A stretch of 64,000 nt of DNA from Micrococcaceae bacterium Sec5.1 (lineage in GTDB: Bacteria; Actinomycetota; Actinomycetes; Actinomycetales; Micrococcaceae), in contig CP143430.1 in assembly GCA_039636795.1 (NCBI GenBank), forward strand, positions 2,480,001 to 2,544,000, read 5' to 3'. Shown piece after piece: positions 17,235 through 26,283 of this stretch; the first letter of the stretch is position 1, and each line of letters opens with the position of its first letter. Under the pieces are notes generated by a model. That model saw nothing but the letters and a program-made list of their open reading frames with translations. It made no database searches and was not told the origin of the DNA. Position numbers and translations under genes: made by a program.

Positions 17235-17430
17235 CCCACGCGGTGCCCTTCCCCTTCTCGCACGTTGTCTGAGACGAGGAGCCGGGCCTGAGACGGGGCT
17301 GAACCGCTCGTAGCGGCCCGTCGTGGAGACCGTCAGGATCCGGCATGTCACCGCGATGGAGATGGGGCCGTCGTCGAGCTCGTAGACCAGCCGGACCCAT
17401 ATTTTGCGAAAACGTCCATGCGAGAGTGAC
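17235..17430 (-). mobile_element. Fragment of another IS3-family orfB, opposite strand
   Basis: The minus-strand frame reads RKIWVRLVYELDDGPISIAV, then TCRILTVSTTGRYERF. This matches the start of IS3 OrfB proteins (elements like LADDGIPVAVTCRVLxVSxSGYYEW). The fragment ends within about 65 codons. It lies head to head with the other remnant, so two separate insertions or a rearrangement are likely. Confidence 0.45.
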
Positions 17431-17548
17431 ACGCGTACCGAGTTCCCTATCAGCATCACGCTGGACAGGCTTCTCGCGTTCAGACTCGTGCAAACAGCTT
17501 CAGCCAGAGACTCCCTGACCGCCGTATCGAGGCGTCAGGAAGGTCGTT

Positions 17549-17599
17549 GAAATCGTATCCCAGCCACGATTGACATCGTATCCAAAATTCGGCTATGGT
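17549..17599 (+). promoter_or_regulatory. Promoter with tandem boxes upstream of the ABC importer
   Basis: GAAATCGTATCCCAG (17549-17563) and GACATCGTATCCAAA (17572-17586) are 23 bp apart and match the boxes at 12777 and 14399. TTGACA at 17570-17575 and TATGGT at 17594-17599 form a -35/-10 pair with an 18-base spacer. The second box overlaps the -35 element, so a bound protein would affect polymerase directly. Confidence 0.55.
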
Positions 17600-17702
17600 C
17601 TATTCAGTCGTGTGATGTGGATTACTTTCCGCGTTGTTGTTGCCTGGAATCCTGGGTCATGTGGATTCGAGTTCAATTGTGTGTAGACAGAGGAGATTAG
17701 CT

Positions 17703-18797
17703 GTGCGTAGACAGAAGAGAATGAGTATGCGGTGGTTCTTTATTGCCGTGTGTGGGTTGATGATGCTGACTGCGTGCGGTTCTGGGGGTGCCGGTTCGGC
17801 GGTCAAGCCCGATTCAGGTCCGAGCACGGTATCGGCTAAGACTTTGGACGAGGCGGAGTGGTCGAAGGTCGTGGATTCAGCGAACAAGGAGGGTCAGGTT
17901 ACGGTCTATGGCGTGCTGAATGCGAAACTGGTGACAATACTGCCGGAGGCGTTCCATAAGGCCTATCCCGACATCACGGTGAAGTATGTGCGTTTGAGTC
18001 CGGCTGATATCGAGGCACGTCTGAATGCCGAGATTGCTTCTGGAAATGCCACCGGGGACGTGTTCGACAATCTGGCTAATAATGTGGTCGACAAGATGGC
18101 TGATACGGGCAAGTTAGTGCCGTTGGCTTTACCGGAATTGGCGAACCCTGAGTTTGACCGGAAAGTGAACCAGCGGACCCCCTATTCGGCTTACATTAGT
18201 CAGACACCGTATGCGTGGGCCTGGAATACCAAGTTGCTTCCGGAGGGCATTCACTCATGGGGAGACTTCTTGAAGCTTAAGTCGTCGTTGTTGGGTGTAA
18301 CAGACCCTTCGATTGGCCCGGCGGTGGTCGGTTTGTATCAAGCGATGGAGCAGCCTCAAACGGGCGGGGAGGGTTTCCTCGACAAGTTGTTCTCTCAGGG
18401 CAAACCACAGATTTACGCCGGCTCAAATCCGCAGGTAGCGGCTTTGGGGGCAGGCGAAGTTGCGGCGTTGCTCCCAGTCCCGTTGGCGAACGTTCTCGCC
18501 GCGAAAGATGGTGGTGCGCCGGTCGACTTCTCGCTCTACGACGGTTCTTACACCATCCCTGCCGAGGTGGGGGTGCTTGAGGGGAGTCCGCATCCGAACG
18601 CGGCGCAGGTGTATGCCAACTGGCTGTTGTCCGAGGACGGTCAAAAGGCGCTGGCTGCGGGCGGAATCCAGCCCATCGTGAAGTCGGTACCGCCGCGGTA
18701 TGACAGTAAGGGAATTGAGTTCGTCATGGATAAGCCGCTACCCCCGAAGGACTTCACTGCCTTCCAGCAGCGCTGGGCCAAAATGCTGGCTAAGTAA
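17703..18797 (+). CDS. ABC transporter substrate-binding lipoprotein
   Basis: The product is 364 residues from a GTG at 17703, which is preceded by GAGGAG. The ATG-like start at 17634 would put 23 extra residues in front of the signal peptide. RRQKRMSMRWFFIAVCGL is followed by the lipobox LTAC, so the mature protein is lipid-anchored outside the membrane. The mature part is a family 1/Fe3+-type extracellular binding protein. It contains EGQVTVYGVLNAKLVTILPE, FHKAYPDITVKYVRLSP and DVFDNLANNVVDKM. It is a two-lobed periplasmic-binding fold. The ligand may be iron, but many homologues bind organic anions or polyamines. The ATPase and permease genes follow on the same strand. Confidence 0.85.
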   Translation: MRRQKRMSMRWFFIAVCGLMMLTACGSGGAGSAVKPDSGPSTVSAKTLDEAEWSKVVDSANKEGQVTVYGVLNAKLVTILPEAFHKAYPDITVKYVRLSPADIEARLNAEIASGNATGDVFDNLANNVVDKMADTGKLVPLALPELANPEFDRKVNQRTPYSAYISQTPYAWAWNTKLLPEGIHSWGDFLKLKSSLLGVTDPSIGPAVVGLYQAMEQPQTGGEGFLDKLFSQGKPQIYAGSNPQVAALGAGEVAALLPVPLANVLAAKDGGAPVDFSLYDGSYTIPAEVGVLEGSPHPNAAQVYANWLLSEDGQKALAAGGIQPIVKSVPPRYDSKGIEFVMDKPLPPKDFTAFQQRWAKMLAK

Positions 18798-18845
18798 GTA
18801 ACTGTTTCGAAGCCCACGCTATTTGATCGTATAAGAGATGGATTC

Positions 18846-20012
18846 ATGGCTAAGTTAGAGATTCAAAAATTGCGTAAGGAGTTTGTTGGCCGCCGCAATG
18901 ATGTCGTCGCGGTCGACGACTTGAGCTTTGCAGTCGATGAGGGCGAGTTGTTGGTCCTGCTCGGGTCGAGTGGGTGTGGCAAGACAACCACGCTTCGTTT
19001 GGTGGCCGGCCTCGAGCAGGCATCGGCTGGCCGGATCAGTATTGACGGTAAGGTGGTCTGTGACACCACACGGCACCTCGATCTGAGTCCTAACCGGCGC
19101 GACGTTGGAATGGTTTTCCAGTCGTTCGCACTGTGGCCCCACATGACAGTTCGTCGCAACATTGGCTATCCTCTTCGGGCCCGCAGGCTGAGGCAGGGCT
19201 TCGAGGAAGGCTGGATTGACGAGGCTGCTCGAATGGTTGATTGTACTGATCTTCTCGACCGGTATCCCAGCCAGTTGAGCGGCGGCCAGCAGCAGCGCGT
19301 CGCCGTGGCGCGAGCGCTGGTGGCACGTCCTTCGCTGTTGCTGTTTGACGAGCCACTGTCGAACCTTGATGCCCGGTTGCGCGACCAACTGCGTAACGAG
19401 ATTCACCAGTTGCATCAACGCGTCGGATTTACAGGGTTATACGTCACTCATGACCAGTCTGAGGCATTGGCACTCGGCGATCGGCTGGCAATCATGAGCG
19501 AGGGCCGGATTGAACAGTTGGCGACCCCACGCGAAGTCTATGAAAATCCCGCCACAGAATTCGTTGCCGCGTTTATCGGGATGGGAAACTCTGTCCCCTT
19601 GTTCAAGACACCATCGGGATGGGCCAGCAACTGCGGGCAGCTTGTGGGCCGGGTTCCCGACGCTTCAATGGACGCCGCGAACTTGCGGGTGCGCCAGGAA
19701 GCAATCCGGTTGGGAACCGTCGATTCGCTTGGCCCCGGCGAGATGGGTATCGCTGGAGGTACGATCACCGACGTCGAATATGGAGGGGCTTCAGTCGATG
19801 TCATCGTTCAACTCCGCGATGCTCGATTAGTCACCTGTCGTATCCCACTTACTGGTGAGGCGGAGCACCGTTATGACATCGGGGCTGACACGACAGTCAT
19901 CTTTTCGGCCAAGGACGCCAAACTGTTTCCAACGAGTAGAGCCGATTCGCTGGGACCAGACCAGGCGGATAATGGTATTGCGCTGAAGGAAAAATCCGGG
20001 GCGAGTCGATGA
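18846..20012 (+). CDS. ABC transporter ATP-binding protein (FbpC/PotA type)
   Basis: The 388-residue ATPase powers the importer on the cytoplasmic face. Walker A is GSSGCGKT at residues 40-47, the Q-loop is FQSFALWPH near 91-99, the signature LSGGQ lies at 144-148, Walker B LLLFDE at 164-169 and the switch His at 202 in YVTHDQSEAL. The C-terminal 110 residues form a TOBE-like regulatory domain, as in the FbpC/PotA/MalK group. All catalytic residues are present. Its end overlaps the permease start by four bases (ATGA), and the binding-protein gene ends 48 bases upstream, so the three genes form an operon. Confidence 0.93.
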   Translation: MAKLEIQKLRKEFVGRRNDVVAVDDLSFAVDEGELLVLLGSSGCGKTTTLRLVAGLEQASAGRISIDGKVVCDTTRHLDLSPNRRDVGMVFQSFALWPHMTVRRNIGYPLRARRLRQGFEEGWIDEAARMVDCTDLLDRYPSQLSGGQQQRVAVARALVARPSLLLFDEPLSNLDARLRDQLRNEIHQLHQRVGFTGLYVTHDQSEALALGDRLAIMSEGRIEQLATPREVYENPATEFVAAFIGMGNSVPLFKTPSGWASNCGQLVGRVPDASMDAANLRVRQEAIRLGTVDSLGPGEMGIAGGTITDVEYGGASVDVIVQLRDARLVTCRIPLTGEAEHRYDIGADTTVIFSAKDAKLFPTSRADSLGPDQADNGIALKEKSGASR

Positions 20013-21766
20013 CTGGCATGATGAACCCACTCAAGCAGGATCACGACGTAGATGAAGTGCCCGCCCACAGTGCTTCACCAAAGCGCAGCGAAACGCAGAA
20101 GCCGCGTCTACGCATCCGAAAAAGCCATGCAAGGACCGCTGGCTTGGTGCTATTCGTCTTTTGCGTTGGGGTACTTGTCATACGGCCGATCTCTTATATC
20201 ATCGACCGATCGTTATTGAACGACGGCTACAAAACCGCGTTCGAAGATCCATATATCGGTGAGGCGATTTGGACCACGATCGTGCTCACAGTCGGGTCCG
20301 TCGCCCTGGCGCTCGTCCTGGGCACTGCACTGGCTTGGTTTGCTCTGCGCCTGCCACGACGGCTGCGCTGGATGTCGACATTACCAGTACTATCTATCCT
20401 TCTACCTTCGGTTGCCAGCATCACAGGCTGGATCTTCCTCTTCTCTCCACGGGTCGGCTATGCCAACACGGTGCTCCGTAACCTGCCATGGTGGTCGGAC
20501 CTGTCGACCGGACCGATCGACGTTTACACGACGCCTTGGATTGTGCTATCTACCGGCCTTTCGATCACAGCATTTGTTTACCTCTTCATGAGCGCTGGCC
20601 TCACTGGCATCAATTCTGACCTGATCGAGGCGGCAGAGGTCTGCGGATCATCGAAACTTGGTGTATTCTTCCGAGTTATCCTGCCACTTGTTCGGCCATC
20701 CCTTGTCTACGCCACGGCGACTGCGATCCTATTGGCTCTAGGCCAGTTCACCGCGCCACTCCTGCTCGGACGGAACTCGAACATTCAGGTCCTCACGACC
20801 CGCATGTTTCAGTATTTGAACTCTTCACCGGTGGACTTCAACGCAGCGGCAGCATTGGGTGCTCCCTTGATCGTTATTGGTGTGCTCATCGTGTTCGGCC
20901 AACGGGCGCTACTAGGAAATCAGAGTCGGTTCGTGACTCACGGTGGCAAGGGATTCAAACCCGTAGGACGGTCCTCGCCTGCTGGAGTGTTCTGGATCGG
21001 CGCCTATGCCCTCATTACCGCCATATTGCCGCTGATGGCCATCGTTATTGTTGGATTGTCGCCGCGATGGACAGCAGACATTGTGCCGTCGAGTTTCACA
21101 CTCGACAATTTCCGTGAGGCATTGAATTCGCCGGCGATCGGTGATGCGGTGCAAAACAGCATCGGGTTCTCATTGATCTCGATCATGATTGCCATTCCCA
21201 TCGGCTTCCTGTGCTCGGCCATACTGGTATACGGGCGCCGCTTCGCACCATTACAGATGATCCTGGACATATTTGTCGCAATGCCCCTGGGAATACCGGC
21301 GGCAATATTTGGTCTGGGCTTCCTGCTGGCCTACAGCGGCCCACCACTGAACCTATACGGAACGAACTGGGTGGTAATCGCGGTCTATGTGACATTAATG
21401 ATCCCGTTCTCGACCCGACTTCAAACATCGGGAATGTTATCGCTTGGCATGCAATACATCGAAGCCTCGCAAGTGGCCGGCGCCAATATCTGGCGAACTA
21501 CGTTCCTCATACTTGTTCCACTCATGCGTACAACCTTCGGAGCAGCCGCGGCGCTGATGTTCCTGCTGCTCAGCCACGAATTTGCTGCATCAATGCTCGT
21601 CCGCTCACCAAATACCCAAGTAATGGGCACACTCCTCTACGACGAGCTGAACTTCGGCTCATACTCGATAGTCGCCGTAATCGCAATAGTAATGACGATC
21701 GTATCCTTTATTGGTCTGGCCTTCGCATTCCTCCTAGGAGGACGCGGCGCCCTCAAAAGCCTTTAG
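20009..21766 (+). CDS. ABC transporter permease, fused double domain (FbpB type)
   Basis: The 585-residue membrane protein has two homologous permease halves of about six helices each. Each half carries an EAA-type coupling loop facing the ATPase: EAAEVCGSSKLGVFFRVILP near residue 210 and EASQVAGANIWRTTFLILVP near residue 488. That fused layout is typical of the Fe3+-type FbpB permeases, where one chain forms the whole channel. A charged N-terminal stretch of about 40 residues precedes the first helix. The start overlaps the ATPase stop in ATGA. It completes the importer begun at 17703. Confidence 0.92.
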   Translation: MTGMMNPLKQDHDVDEVPAHSASPKRSETQKPRLRIRKSHARTAGLVLFVFCVGVLVIRPISYIIDRSLLNDGYKTAFEDPYIGEAIWTTIVLTVGSVALALVLGTALAWFALRLPRRLRWMSTLPVLSILLPSVASITGWIFLFSPRVGYANTVLRNLPWWSDLSTGPIDVYTTPWIVLSTGLSITAFVYLFMSAGLTGINSDLIEAAEVCGSSKLGVFFRVILPLVRPSLVYATATAILLALGQFTAPLLLGRNSNIQVLTTRMFQYLNSSPVDFNAAAALGAPLIVIGVLIVFGQRALLGNQSRFVTHGGKGFKPVGRSSPAGVFWIGAYALITAILPLMAIVIVGLSPRWTADIVPSSFTLDNFREALNSPAIGDAVQNSIGFSLISIMIAIPIGFLCSAILVYGRRFAPLQMILDIFVAMPLGIPAAIFGLGFLLAYSGPPLNLYGTNWVVIAVYVTLMIPFSTRLQTSGMLSLGMQYIEASQVAGANIWRTTFLILVPLMRTTFGAAAALMFLLLSHEFAASMLVRSPNTQVMGTLLYDELNFGSYSIVAVIAIVMTIVSFIGLAFAFLLGGRGALKSL

Positions 21767-21891
21767 ATCAAAAGTCCAAGGTTGATCGACATGACTGGCC
21801 CTGGCCGCTGAGCACCAGCACGTAATCAAAAGGCGAGGAATTGTGGAATATCGGTTGAGCAAAAGGGTTCTCAGAACAGAGAGAAGAATCT

Positions 21892-22503
21892 ATGGTCTTC
21901 GAACCGAAGAACAATAGCAATTGGACGCTCGAGGAGCAGGTAAAGCTCCTGCTTGATGAACGTGCAATACGCGATGTGATTTATCGTGAGTGTCGAGCTA
22001 AGAATCGTGGTGACACTGCGCTCAAGAGTACGTGCTATTTTCCGGACGCCGTCGATCATCATGAGCCATTCTTCGTCGGCAATCCATACGCCGCTGCGAA
22101 AGCAGGGGGGAACCCGCTCGCGTTCGTCGGTGAGATGATCCAGTACGTTGCTCTCCAGATTCTGATCGACATTGACGGAGATATGGCACGAGTCGAAAGT
22201 TACGTCCAGGCAAACAAGATCGTTCATCAACGATCGGAGACGGGGAACACGATTCTTCGGGTCGCCGGAAACCGCCATTTGGATAGATTCGAGAGGCGCG
22301 ACGGCGAGTGGAGAATCGCGAATCGTCAATTTATCCCGGAATGGGGATTCTTCCAAGAAGTCCCTCCGCTTAGGGAGCCAATCTCCATCTATGGGATCGG
22401 CACGGACGCCGCGACCATAATTCACGACGGAAATCTGTCGGCGGTGAGGCACTCCATGGACGCATCCGACCCTTCATATCACCCGACGTACTTGTTTGAA
22501 TGA
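21892..22503 (+). CDS. NTF2-like/SnoaL-like protein
   Basis: The 203-residue protein has the cone-shaped NTF2-like fold. The N-terminal helix EEQVKLLLDERAIRDVIYRE is followed by CRAKNRGDTALKSTCYFPDA, the core strands IDGDMARVESYVQANKIVH and HLDRFERRDGEWRIANRQF. It belongs to the SnoaL-like group found in many degradation clusters, where members act as isomerases, dehydratases or small-ligand binders. Catalytic residues vary and cannot be assigned. The codon use has fewer G/C third positions than most genes nearby. It lies 125 bases after the ABC permease on the same strand, so it may belong to that transcript. Confidence 0.7.
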   Translation: MVFEPKNNSNWTLEEQVKLLLDERAIRDVIYRECRAKNRGDTALKSTCYFPDAVDHHEPFFVGNPYAAAKAGGNPLAFVGEMIQYVALQILIDIDGDMARVESYVQANKIVHQRSETGNTILRVAGNRHLDRFERRDGEWRIANRQFIPEWGFFQEVPPLREPISIYGIGTDAATIIHDGNLSAVRHSMDASDPSYHPTYLFE

Positions 22504-22725
22504 AACTACGTTGGCGAATCGTCAAGCCAGGGTTGGGCTCGACCAGGCGTATATGCGAAAGTCAATTCAGACCCAGGGCGTGAAGCTGAGACGCTCAACG
22601 TAAAATTAGCCAAAAAGGCTCTCCATCTTGATGCCTGGGTTTTTCGGTTTCTCGGTGAGATCTTCTATTGGCGCCAAGGCAGTTCGGCAGCTGCCAGTAT
22701 AGAGGCTCACTAGTAAGGAGAAGAA

Positions 22726-23472
22726 GTGCGCATAGGAATTCTTGGCGTCGGTAATATCGGCACGACCCTGGCCCACCGACTAGCCGCGGCCGGTCACCAG
22801 GTCAAGGTCGCCAACTCCCGCGGGCCCGAAACGATTCCTGCCAACGCGCTGAGCAGCGGCGCAACCGCCGTTACGGCGAGTGAGGTTGTCGACGGAGTCG
22901 AGGTCCTCATCACCTCCGTCCCCTTTGCGCGGGTACCTGACCTCAGGCCGCTGATCGAACAGCTTCCCGACGATGCAGTGGTCATCGACACCTCGAACTA
23001 CTACCCCCATCGCGACGGAAACATCGCCGCGGTAGACGAGGGTCAGGTGCAGAGTCTCTGGGTGAGCGAACAGTTCGGCCGCAGAGTAATCAAAGCATGG
23101 AATGCCATCAACACTGGCTCGTTCGACTCCAAGGCGACACCTGTGGGTCACCGCGACCGTATTGCAATTCCCGTCGCTGGGGACAGCGACGCCCAACGCG
23201 CCTTGGCCATGTCGCTGGTCGAGGAGACAGGCTTCGATGCCTTCGACGCCGGCAACCTCGAGCAGTCGTGGCGGCAACAGCCAGGCACTCCCGTCTACTG
23301 CACGGACTTCACCAAAGAAAAGGTCGCTGACGCCCTCGCGGCAGCCGACAAATCGCAGTCGATCCTCCGACGCGACCTGATGATCCAAGTGAACCGGGAG
23401 ATCCTGAACGCCCCCACCTCGGTCCGAGGTGAGGACTACATGGTCCAACTCCACCGCGTCTTCAACACCTAA
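22726..23472 (+). CDS. NADPH-dependent F420 reductase/NADP oxidoreductase family protein, copy 1
   Basis: The 248-residue protein starts at GTG with AAGGAG upstream. RIGILGVGNIGTTLAHRLAA at residues 2-21 is a Rossmann nucleotide-binding start (GxGxxG). ANSRGPETIP at 29-38 is the loop that in this family recognises the 2'-phosphate of NADP. AVVIDTSNYYPHRDG (about 86-100) and RRVIKAWNAINTG (about 120-132) are family hallmarks. Relatives transfer hydride between NADPH and the deazaflavin F420, or act as related NADP oxidoreductases. F420 use here is likely but not proven. Another gene with the same protein sequence lies at 34203-34949. The two have a 605-bp identical core and differ at ten synonymous positions near the ends. 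Confidence 0.85.
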   Translation: MRIGILGVGNIGTTLAHRLAAAGHQVKVANSRGPETIPANALSSGATAVTASEVVDGVEVLITSVPFARVPDLRPLIEQLPDDAVVIDTSNYYPHRDGNIAAVDEGQVQSLWVSEQFGRRVIKAWNAINTGSFDSKATPVGHRDRIAIPVAGDSDAQRALAMSLVEETGFDAFDAGNLEQSWRQQPGTPVYCTDFTKEKVADALAAADKSQSILRRDLMIQVNREILNAPTSVRGEDYMVQLHRVFNT

Positions 23473-23779
23473 AGACGTGTTGGCCGTCCTCGCGGGCCCG
23501 TGAGTGCCTGACGACCGCATAAGGTCGGACTGAAGGACGCTAGCCTGGCCGCGCAGTCGGTTATGATCCAGATTCGGGTCGCGGTTGCTGGAAGCCTCCA
23601 GTATTCCCAGGCGCATGGGATACGTGGGCTACGAATCCAGTGAGCACGTGAAATGGGACTCCCTGTGCATCCCGTACCACGAGGCCGCGCTAGCTCGGCG
23701 CAAATGAGTCCGCGGCCCCTTCATCGGACCGGATACCCCACAGGGAGGTGGTCGCATGAAGACTGGCATCAACGGGCGG

Positions 23780-24113
23780 ACGCTTCCTCTTCGGCGTCGT
23801 GCAGGTAATGGGCGGTATGGGTCCGATGGTGCTGGACCGAACACTGACTCACGCCGACGGCTGGATGCCTGGTCACAGTGAGGATACCTTCGACAGTCTC
23901 GGGGACCGGGTCACAGAGTTGCGCGAGCGGGCGGCGGCCCTGGGGAAGCCGGTGGAAGTCACTCTCAATATGGGGCGGCTCGACTTCGTAGAGCCATACC
24001 TTGAGCTCGGTCTGGATCGAGTCGTTTATTCGATTCCTGCGTCCTTGAATGAGAGTGAGACGCGAAAATTCGTGAGTTAGCTGGGAAAGATCGCTCAGGA
24101 GATCGACCACGGG
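23780..24113 (+). pseudogene. Relic of an LLM-class F420-dependent oxidoreductase
   Basis: The text reads RFLFGV, then jumps to MGGMGPMVLDRTLTHADGWM and PGHSEDTFDSLGDRVTEL. LNMGRLDFVEPYLELGLDRV and YSIPASLNESETRKFV follow. In this family RFLFGVG is the barrel strand near residue 90 and the second stretch begins near residue 180, so about 80 residues are deleted. A TAG at 24078 interrupts the end, after which LGKIAQEIDHG continues in frame. Two lesions make it non-functional. It lies just after an F420-type NADP oxidoreductase gene, which could have supplied its reduced cofactor. Confidence 0.6.
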
Positions 24114-24494
24114 TCCCCGGCGAAGGCACGATGGAGACGTATGGCGTGCAGATTATCGGTTATCACCTGACCACAGAGCAGCAGCCGATAGAACGCATGG
24201 CAGAAATCAGAGCCGATCTTCTCATGAAGAGGATCGAGGGCGCGCCCATTTCTTCGCCATAGCCGCGAAGGCTGGAAGGCGAACTCATCGTTCGAGGATC
24301 AACGGCGTACGCGCCCGCATTTGCCATGGACTACGTTTCGACCCTATGCAACCGTCGGTCAGGGTGCCTGATTTCCCTGAGGCATCCGAAAGGAAAATAC
24401 TGGCGGCCGGCACCGTGTGGGACCCCCGAACTGGAAGTACTGCCTCATTCCACGTGTGGCTGGCCAAAACGCTGCTTTAAATCTGAACGGCGGC
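24114..24494. other. Degenerate stretch, nothing assigned
   Basis: Short frames only. One plus frame reads METYGVQIIGYHLTTEQQP near 24131 and looks protein-like, but I cannot assign it to a family. It ends within about 45 codons. No promoter or repeat was noted. Confidence 0.3.
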
Positions 24495-25016
24495 TTATTT
24501 TCCCGAACCCGCGGAGGCGGACAAATTGTCGATCGCGCGCGCCAATATCGGAAGGGCGTCGGAGACTTGGTCCACTTCTGACGAGCTCATTTGGCGAGTC
24601 AATTCCACCATGATGCGAGTCCTGGCCTGACGTACCGCCTGGTAAGCTGCCTTACCTTCATCCGTCATCGACACAAGATATGCACGAGAGTCCGATTCAT
24701 CGGTTGTTCTACTGACATAGCCAGCTGCCACTGCTGCCGCTACCTGCCGGCTGAGGGTAGACCTGTCGAGTCCAAGACGATCTGCGAGATCAGAGATCCG
24801 GAGCGTCCCAGCGGCTGACAATCGAGTGAGTATCGAGATCATGGAGCGATCTATCGAGACGCCCGACCTCTCCACTAACCGTGTGTGGAACTCATAAAGG
24901 GACCAGCGAATGATGGATCCCAACGCCTCATCAATCACGCGCTGATTTGGACTAAGCCGAACGGTATCGCCGACCGATGCTGTCATAACTGCCTTCCTCG
25001 TTTCCAAACTTGTCAT
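24495..25016 (-). CDS. MarR family transcriptional regulator
   Basis: The product of 173 residues has the MarR winged helix-turn-helix between about residues 60 and 125. ISILTRLSAAGTLRISDLAD, then LGLDRSTLSRQVAAAVAAGY is the recognition helix region, and RTTDESDSRAYLVSMTDEGK forms the wing and the start of the dimer helix. MarR proteins are dimeric repressors that release DNA on binding a small ligand, often an aromatic or acyl-CoA compound. A candidate operator lies upstream at 25122-25138, and like sites occur at the ETF operon and the acyl-CoA dehydrogenase gene, so this regulator may control the whole acyl-CoA oxidation unit. Confidence 0.85.
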   Translation of the reverse strand: MTSLETRKAVMTASVGDTVRLSPNQRVIDEALGSIIRWSLYEFHTRLVERSGVSIDRSMISILTRLSAAGTLRISDLADRLGLDRSTLSRQVAAAVAAGYVSRTTDESDSRAYLVSMTDEGKAAYQAVRQARTRIMVELTRQMSSSEVDQVSDALPILARAIDNLSASAGSGK

Positions 25017-25344
25017 GGCTTAAGTCTCGACGGATGCTGTTTTCCCTCCCGACCACAACGCTCAACCCCAAAAGTGCGCGCGCGGGCGGTCCGTGGCCTT
25101 AGGGTCAGACCAAGCGGTTGAATGCACAACACACGAATAGAATATCTAGCCTTCGCTTACCCCGTAATGCAATGCCAAGGGCCACTATCGTGGCCAAGGC
25201 TGCCGCTTCTTTTGAACAGACCTATCCTGTGCCTCGCCATTCGAGGACAACAGCAAGGATGGTGCGGTCCCAGGGATGTTGTACAAAGAGTCAACTATGC
25301 CCCTTCTCGACGGTTTCGTTGGTGTGACCGCCTGTGTTCCACAG
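25017..25344. other. Intergenic region carrying the marR promoter
   Basis: The gap lies between the start of marR and the end of the cytochrome b gene, both on the minus strand. It holds the candidate operator at 25122-25138. No further gene is supported. Confidence 0.4.
25122..25138. promoter_or_regulatory. Candidate MarR operator 1
   Basis: ATGCACAACACACGAAT matches the sites at 28278 and 29994 (consensus about TTGYATRRTACACGTAA). It lies about 105 bases upstream of the marR start. It agrees with the site at 29994 at 12 of 17 positions. Its own dyad symmetry is weaker than that of the other two. Confidence 0.4.
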
Positions 25345-26283
25345 TCAGTTTTTGGTTACAGACCCCATCAGGGAAGCAATGGGCCGTAAAATGATGGGCC
25401 GTGCGGCCACCCAGAGCACCGCCATGAGGGCGAGGGCCGCGGCGAAGAACCAGAAACCAGCCCAAGTGTCGTCGTCGCTGCCGGCAAACATGTGGTTGAG
25501 GTTTCTCAGTGTCCCGGTCGCAAACACGAGGGTCACGTGGCCGATGATGAACAGCACGAAGTAGAGCATCACCGGGAAGTGGATGGCCCGAGCGAGCTCG
25601 ATTCGATAAACCTTGTTGATCTTCGCGTCCTTGGGCCACGCTCCAGACATGCGGATGCCGGTGATGATTGACAGCGGTGCGGCGATGAAAATGGTCACGA
25701 AGTAAGCAATCATCTGCAGGCTGTTGTACGAGACCCAGCCGTTTTCAAGCGGCCAGTCAAGAGACGCATACTGCAGCGCGGCCGACAAAGCGTTGGGAAT
25801 GTGCTCCCATGACACTGGCACCACCCGCTGCCACTGCCCTGTGGTGAACAGTAGAACGTAAAACCCGAGCCCAGTAGCAGCCCATAGTGCACTAAGGCTC
25901 AGATGCAGCCACAGGTCCAGGCTTACCTTGGTGGGCCTGCCCTTGGTGCGGATGAGCCCCTTATTGTTGCGTGTCCAATAGGCGGCCGGGCGCTGCGTGG
26001 TGCGGACGTGCCAACCGCTGCGAATAATCATCAAGATCAGTAGCATGTTGAAGATGTGGCTCCATCGCAACCACTCGGGGAAGCCCTGGGGTGGGCCGAC
26101 AGGCGGGAGTACGTGCCCGGGGTTGTCTGAAACGAAGGACTGCACTCCGGACAAGGTGCGCAGCCACTGGGCGCCGAATACAACCACACCAAGCACGACC
26201 AATGCGATTGGGATCACCCACACCAGAGCGAACCATCGACTCCGCTGGCCCCGGGGCTTCTTCATCACGCTGCTGCTGGTCAT
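25345..26283 (-). CDS. Membrane cytochrome b/b6-domain protein in the ETF operon
   Basis: The 312-residue protein has about six membrane helices and a cytochrome b561/formate dehydrogenase gamma-like layout. Candidate haem-ligand histidines are in [20 protein letters not shown] (about residues 74-93), [12 protein letters not shown] (about 123-134) and [20 protein letters not shown] (about 236-255). Such subunits carry electrons between quinone and a soluble partner. Its ATG overlaps the ETF alpha stop in ATGA, so it is translationally tied to ETF. This suggests that it, or a partner protein, links reduced ETF to the quinone pool in place of a classical ETF:quinone oxidoreductase. No iron-sulfur protein gene is seen beside it. 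Confidence 0.75.
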   Translation of the reverse strand: MTSSSVMKKPRGQRSRWFALVWVIPIALVVLGVVVFGAQWLRTLSGVQSFVSDNPGHVLPPVGPPQGFPEWLRWSHIFNMLLILMIIRSGWHVRTTQRPAAYWTRNNKGLIRTKGRPTKVSLDLWLHLSLSALWAATGLGFYVLLFTTGQWQRVVPVSWEHIPNALSAALQYASLDWPLENGWVSYNSLQMIAYFVTIFIAAPLSIITGIRMSGAWPKDAKINKVYRIELARAIHFPVMLYFVLFIIGHVTLVFATGTLRNLNHMFAGSDDDTWAGFWFFAAALALMAVLWVAARPIILRPIASLMGSVTKN

